Assembly: GCA_964468725.1 (NCBI GenBank)
Contig: CAYXVU010000122.1
Coordinates: 1 to 17,480 of the forward strand
Length of the DNA: 17,480 bases
Direction: 5' to 3'
From: CAYXVU01 sp964468725
Lineage (GTDB): Bacteria; Acidobacteriota; Blastocatellia; UBA7656
The notes beneath the pieces were generated by a model. That model was not told the DNA's origin, ran no database searches, and was given only the letters and a program-made list of their open reading frames with translations. The position numbers and the translations under genes are program-made. The stretch's first letter is position 1. Each line of letters begins with the position of its first letter. Shown here in pieces: positions 14,439 through 17,480 of this stretch.

Positions 14439-16063
14439 TTCCTGTCATCTTCGTTTTTCTCTACCTCGCCGTCGTTTTGTACATTGGCATCTTTGCTTTT
14501 CGCCGGTACAAGGCGCGCGAACAAGCCGAAGACTATTTTCTTGCTTCGCGTTCGCTCGGCCCCGTCGTCTTTTTGCTGTCGTTGTTGGGCACCAACATGA
14601 CGGCGTTTGCGATACTCGGCTCATCCGGTCATGCCTTCGCCAATGGTATTGTGACCTTCGGACTGATGGCCTCGTCTTCGGCGTTGATTATTCCCTTGTC
14701 GCTCTTCTTCATTGGCACGCGCGTATGGGCGCTCGGCAAGAAGTACGGTTTCATCACTCCCGTGCAGATGTTTCGAGATCGGTGGGAATGCTCGCACATC
14801 GGAACCGTGATCTTCGTCGTGCAAGCGGCGCTGCTCGTCCCCTATATCATCATCGGCGTGATGGGCGGCGGCACGACGTTGAGCGCGATTAGCGGCGGGC
14901 GCATACCATATTGGGCGGGCGGCGCAATCGTTGCACTGGTGGTGATGAGCTATGTCTTCTTCGGAGGCATGCGCGGCACGGCTTGGGTGAATACCTTTCA
15001 GACGACCCTGTTTTTGCTCTTCGGTTCGATTGCCTTGGTGGTGATTGGCGTTGCGATGGGAGGGTTTGGCAGCGTCGTCGAGTCGCTTGCCGCTTCGCCC
15101 GCGACTGCTGCCCTGTTGACGCGCGAACGCGTCTCGCCGCTCTTCTTCTTCAGTTACATGTTTATCCCGCTCTCTTCAATCACCTTTCCGCACATGACGA
15201 TCTTCTGTTTGACGGCGCGCAAGATGAGCCAGTTCAAAAACACGGTGATCTTTTATCCGCTCTGCATGATCGCTATCTGGCTGCCTTGTGTCTTTTTAGG
15301 GGTTGCAGCCAATCGGGTGACCGAAGCGCCGCAGATTCAAGCGAAGATCGAAGCGCGCCGCCTGTTGGCTACGCAAGCGGCGACGCTGACTCCTGCCGAG
15401 CGCGATGAATTGCGCCGACAGAGCGCGTCGGATGATGTGCTGTTGGTACTGCTCGACAGCTATGCGCCGTTGTGGCTAGCGGGCTTGTTGGGGGCGGCGA
15501 TTATGGCGGCGGTGATGGCAAGCGATTCGCAGATTCTCGCGCTTTCGACCATGTTCACCGAAGACGTGTTCGCCTTTTACGAAGGCAAAGCGAAGTTCGG
15601 CGAACGGGCGCAGGTGCAGACCGGCAGAGCCTTCGTCATCGGGCTAACGATCATTGCCTATATCGTCGCGCTCAGAGTGCCGGAGTCAATCTTTTCGCTG
15701 GCCGTGCAGTATGCCTTTTCCGGCTACTCGTCGCTGTTCCCGCTTGTCGTTGCGGCGCTATTTTGGAGGCGCAGCACGAAGTGGGGGGCGCTGGCCGTCA
15801 CTCTATGGACAGCAATGGGCGTCATTGCTGTCGCTGTCTTTCAAGCGGTTGTGCCGCCGCCTGCACCCGGCTCGCCGATGTGGGCATGGTCGCTTGCCGG
15901 AATAGAGGTGTTGACGCGCACGCCGGGCGGCACAGCGGTCTTCGGATTCATGCCAGTCGTGCCGATGGTGATTGTCTCGGCATTGTTGATGATAGTAGTA
16001 TCGCTCGTGACTTTGCGACCGAGCGACGCTGCCATCGCGCGGTATTTTCGCAACCCAACCTAA
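14435..16063 (+). CDS. Sodium:solute symporter (SSS family)
   Basis: Inner-membrane Na+-coupled transporter of 542 aa with about 13 membrane segments in the LeuT fold. Diagnostic motifs are EDYFLASRSLGP (32-43), GTNMTAFAILGSSGHAF (52-68), FFGGMRGTAWVNTFQ (175-189) and the TM8 sodium-site segment MASDSQILALSTMFTEDV (361-378) with Ser363 and Ser365. A hydrophilic stretch at 294-335 forms a large loop. The substrate cannot be read; relatives carry pantothenate, proline, acetate or sugars. The GTG start at 14435 is fixed by GAGGAG (14421-14426) 8 nt upstream and by the overlap with the preceding small membrane-protein gene. Confidence 0.92.
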   Translation: MIPVIFVFLYLAVVLYIGIFAFRRYKAREQAEDYFLASRSLGPVVFLLSLLGTNMTAFAILGSSGHAFANGIVTFGLMASSSALIIPLSLFFIGTRVWALGKKYGFITPVQMFRDRWECSHIGTVIFVVQAALLVPYIIIGVMGGGTTLSAISGGRIPYWAGGAIVALVVMSYVFFGGMRGTAWVNTFQTTLFLLFGSIALVVIGVAMGGFGSVVESLAASPATAALLTRERVSPLFFFSYMFIPLSSITFPHMTIFCLTARKMSQFKNTVIFYPLCMIAIWLPCVFLGVAANRVTEAPQIQAKIEARRLLATQAATLTPAERDELRRQSASDDVLLVLLDSYAPLWLAGLLGAAIMAAVMASDSQILALSTMFTEDVFAFYEGKAKFGERAQVQTGRAFVIGLTIIAYIVALRVPESIFSLAVQYAFSGYSSLFPLVVAALFWRRSTKWGALAVTLWTAMGVIAVAVFQAVVPPPAPGSPMWAWSLAGIEVLTRTPGGTAVFGFMPVVPMVIVSALLMIVVSLVTLRPSDAAIARYFRNPT

Positions 16064-16094
16064 TCGCAATGGAGATTGATCGCAGAGGAACTCT

Positions 16095-17477
16095 ATGACC
16101 AACGAACCGACGGCTACCGACGCTCCGCGTTTGAACCGAACGCAATGGCTAATCTGCATCATTGCGGCTTTGGGCTTCGCCTTTGACATTTATGAACTGC
16201 TGATGCTGCCGCTCATCTTGCGACCGGCGCTCGCGGAACTGGGCGGCATTCAACTGGGTAGCCCGGAGTACGGCTTCTGGCGCGATATGCTCTTTTTCAT
16301 TCCGGCCATCGCGGGCGGCATCTTTGGTTTGATCGGCGGCTATTTGACCGACCGATTGGGTCGGCGTCGCGTGCTGGTCTGGTCAATTCTGCTCTATGCG
16401 TTTTCAGCCTTCGCTGCGGGCTTCACGACTTCGTTACCCTGGTTGCTCTTCTTCCGCTGTACGACCTTTATCGGCGTCTGCGTGGAGTTTGTCGCGGCGG
16501 TCGCTTGGCTTGCGGAACTTTTCCCGCACGCCAAGCAGCGGGAAGCCGTGCTCGGTTACACGCAAGCCTTCTCTTCGCTTGGTGGGATGCTGGTGACGGC
16601 AGCCAATTATTTGGTGGTCACCTACGGCGAGCATCTGCCCGCGATTCACGGTGGTCATCAAGCGTGGCGTTACACCTTGATTTCGGGCTTGATACCGGCG
16701 ATTCCGCTCATCATCATTCGCCCCTTCCTGCCCGAATCTCCCGCGTGGGCGCGAAAGAAGATCGAAGGCACTTTGAAGCGACCGAGCCTTGCCGAACTCT
16801 TCCGACCGGAGTTTCGCAAGACGACGTTGGTGACCACGCTGTTATTTGCCTGTAGCTACGGCGCGGCCTTTGGCGCAACCCAACACTTGCCCCAGATCGT
16901 ACCCGGACTGCCGCAAATCACCGAGCAACTTCGTAGCGTTCCCGAGGGGCCGCAACAACGCGCGCAACAAGGTCAAATCCAACAGCAGGCAGCAGGCTCG
17001 ATTCAGTTCTTTCAGGAGATCGGCGGACTCGTAGGCCGCTTCGTCTTGGCCTTTTTGGCGATTCGAATCTTGAGTCGGAGAAAGTTGCTGCGAACCTTTT
17101 TAGGGCCGGGGCTGTTGATCGTGCCGCTGGTCTTTTTCTTTCCGGCAACCAGCAACTTCGAAGTGCTGAAGTATTGCACCTTCTTTGTCGGCTTACTCAT
17201 TGTTGGGCAACTCAGTTTTTGGGGCAACTACTTGCCGCGCGTCTATCCGACCTATTTACGCGGCACGGGCGAGAGCTTTGCGGCCAACATCGGCGGTCGC
17301 ATGATTGGTACGTCAGCAGCCTTACTAACGACGCAACTCTCGCAGATCATGCCGGGCGCGACGCCAGCGACGAAGCTCGCCTATGCCGCGGGCAGTGTGG
17401 CGGTGTTGGTCTATACGGTTGGCTGGATTGCCAGCTTCTGGCTGCCGGAGCCGAAGCAAGAGGAATTACCGGAATGA
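16095..17477 (+). CDS. MFS transporter, metabolite:proton symporter-like
   Basis: Inner-membrane major facilitator of 460 aa, complete, ending 3 nt before the window edge. Asp31 lies in TM1. The loop 2-3 signature GYLTDRLGRRRV is at 82-93. PFLPESPAWARKK (210-222) after TM6 is typical of the sugar/metabolite:H+ symporter groups, and YLPRVYPTYLRGTGESFAANIGGR at 379-402 is their TM10-11 signature. A Gln-rich stretch (264-303) replaces the usual short loop after TM7. The ATG at 16095 has AGAGG 6-7 nt upstream. It follows the symporter gene by 31 nt, so the three transport genes probably form one transcript. The substrate is unknown; an organic acid or sugar is plausible. Confidence 0.92.
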   Translation: MTNEPTATDAPRLNRTQWLICIIAALGFAFDIYELLMLPLILRPALAELGGIQLGSPEYGFWRDMLFFIPAIAGGIFGLIGGYLTDRLGRRRVLVWSILLYAFSAFAAGFTTSLPWLLFFRCTTFIGVCVEFVAAVAWLAELFPHAKQREAVLGYTQAFSSLGGMLVTAANYLVVTYGEHLPAIHGGHQAWRYTLISGLIPAIPLIIIRPFLPESPAWARKKIEGTLKRPSLAELFRPEFRKTTLVTTLLFACSYGAAFGATQHLPQIVPGLPQITEQLRSVPEGPQQRAQQGQIQQQAAGSIQFFQEIGGLVGRFVLAFLAIRILSRRKLLRTFLGPGLLIVPLVFFFPATSNFEVLKYCTFFVGLLIVGQLSFWGNYLPRVYPTYLRGTGESFAANIGGRMIGTSAALLTTQLSQIMPGATPATKLAYAAGSVAVLVYTVGWIASFWLPEPKQEELPE

Positions 17478-17480
17478 GAG

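Overview
The window is ordinary-looking chromosomal DNA of a moderately GC-rich bacterium, most likely a member of Acidobacteriota (Blastocatellia-like). This placement is inferred from the gene mix: a caspase-fold protein with a long beta-rich lead-in, a DUF5916-type outer-membrane protein, a PQQ-type propeller carrying EF-hands, a long cyanobacterial/plant-style IspH, and many secreted or membrane proteins. I saw no tRNA, rRNA, CRISPR array, transposase or phage gene.

Layout. Positions 2-1546 (+) hold the 3' part of a caspase-like (C14) protein gene whose start lies left of the window. It converges on a minus-strand block (5681 down to 1559): sensor histidine kinase, OmpR-type response regulator, purE and purK. 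The kinase and regulator genes overlap and purE/purK are 2 nt apart. Divergent from the kinase is an APC amino-acid permease (5947-7257, +). It is followed by a probable terminator, a perfect TATAAT box and an unusual leader with a 12-bp stem and T-run. The leader precedes an outer-membrane DUF5916 protein (7556-9826) and a DoxX-family protein (9855-10274), which look like one operon. Then come three minus-strand genes: a PQQ-like propeller protein with EF-hands (13880-12444), a secreted protein of unknown function (12329-11667) and ispH (11536-10325, with its own good promoter). After a 318-bp gap with inverted repeats, a plus-strand transport block closes the window: a DUF3311-like small membrane protein, a sodium:solute symporter overlapping it by 4 nt, and an MFS transporter ending 3 nt before the right edge.

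How the genes relate. purE and purK carry out the two-step conversion of AIR to CAIR in purine synthesis; ispH ends the MEP isoprenoid pathway. The two-component pair has a cysteine-containing extracytoplasmic sensor and could share a transcript with purEK, but nothing shows it controls them. The most interesting non-coding signal is the leader at about 7380-7555. It combines a terminator-like hairpin with a loop segment perfectly complementary, over 7 nt, to the ribosome binding site of the downstream outer-membrane gene. That makes it a candidate cis-regulatory RNA. I found no convincing undescribed multi-gene system; the truncated caspase protein is the one gene whose family has plausible links to cell death or conflict.
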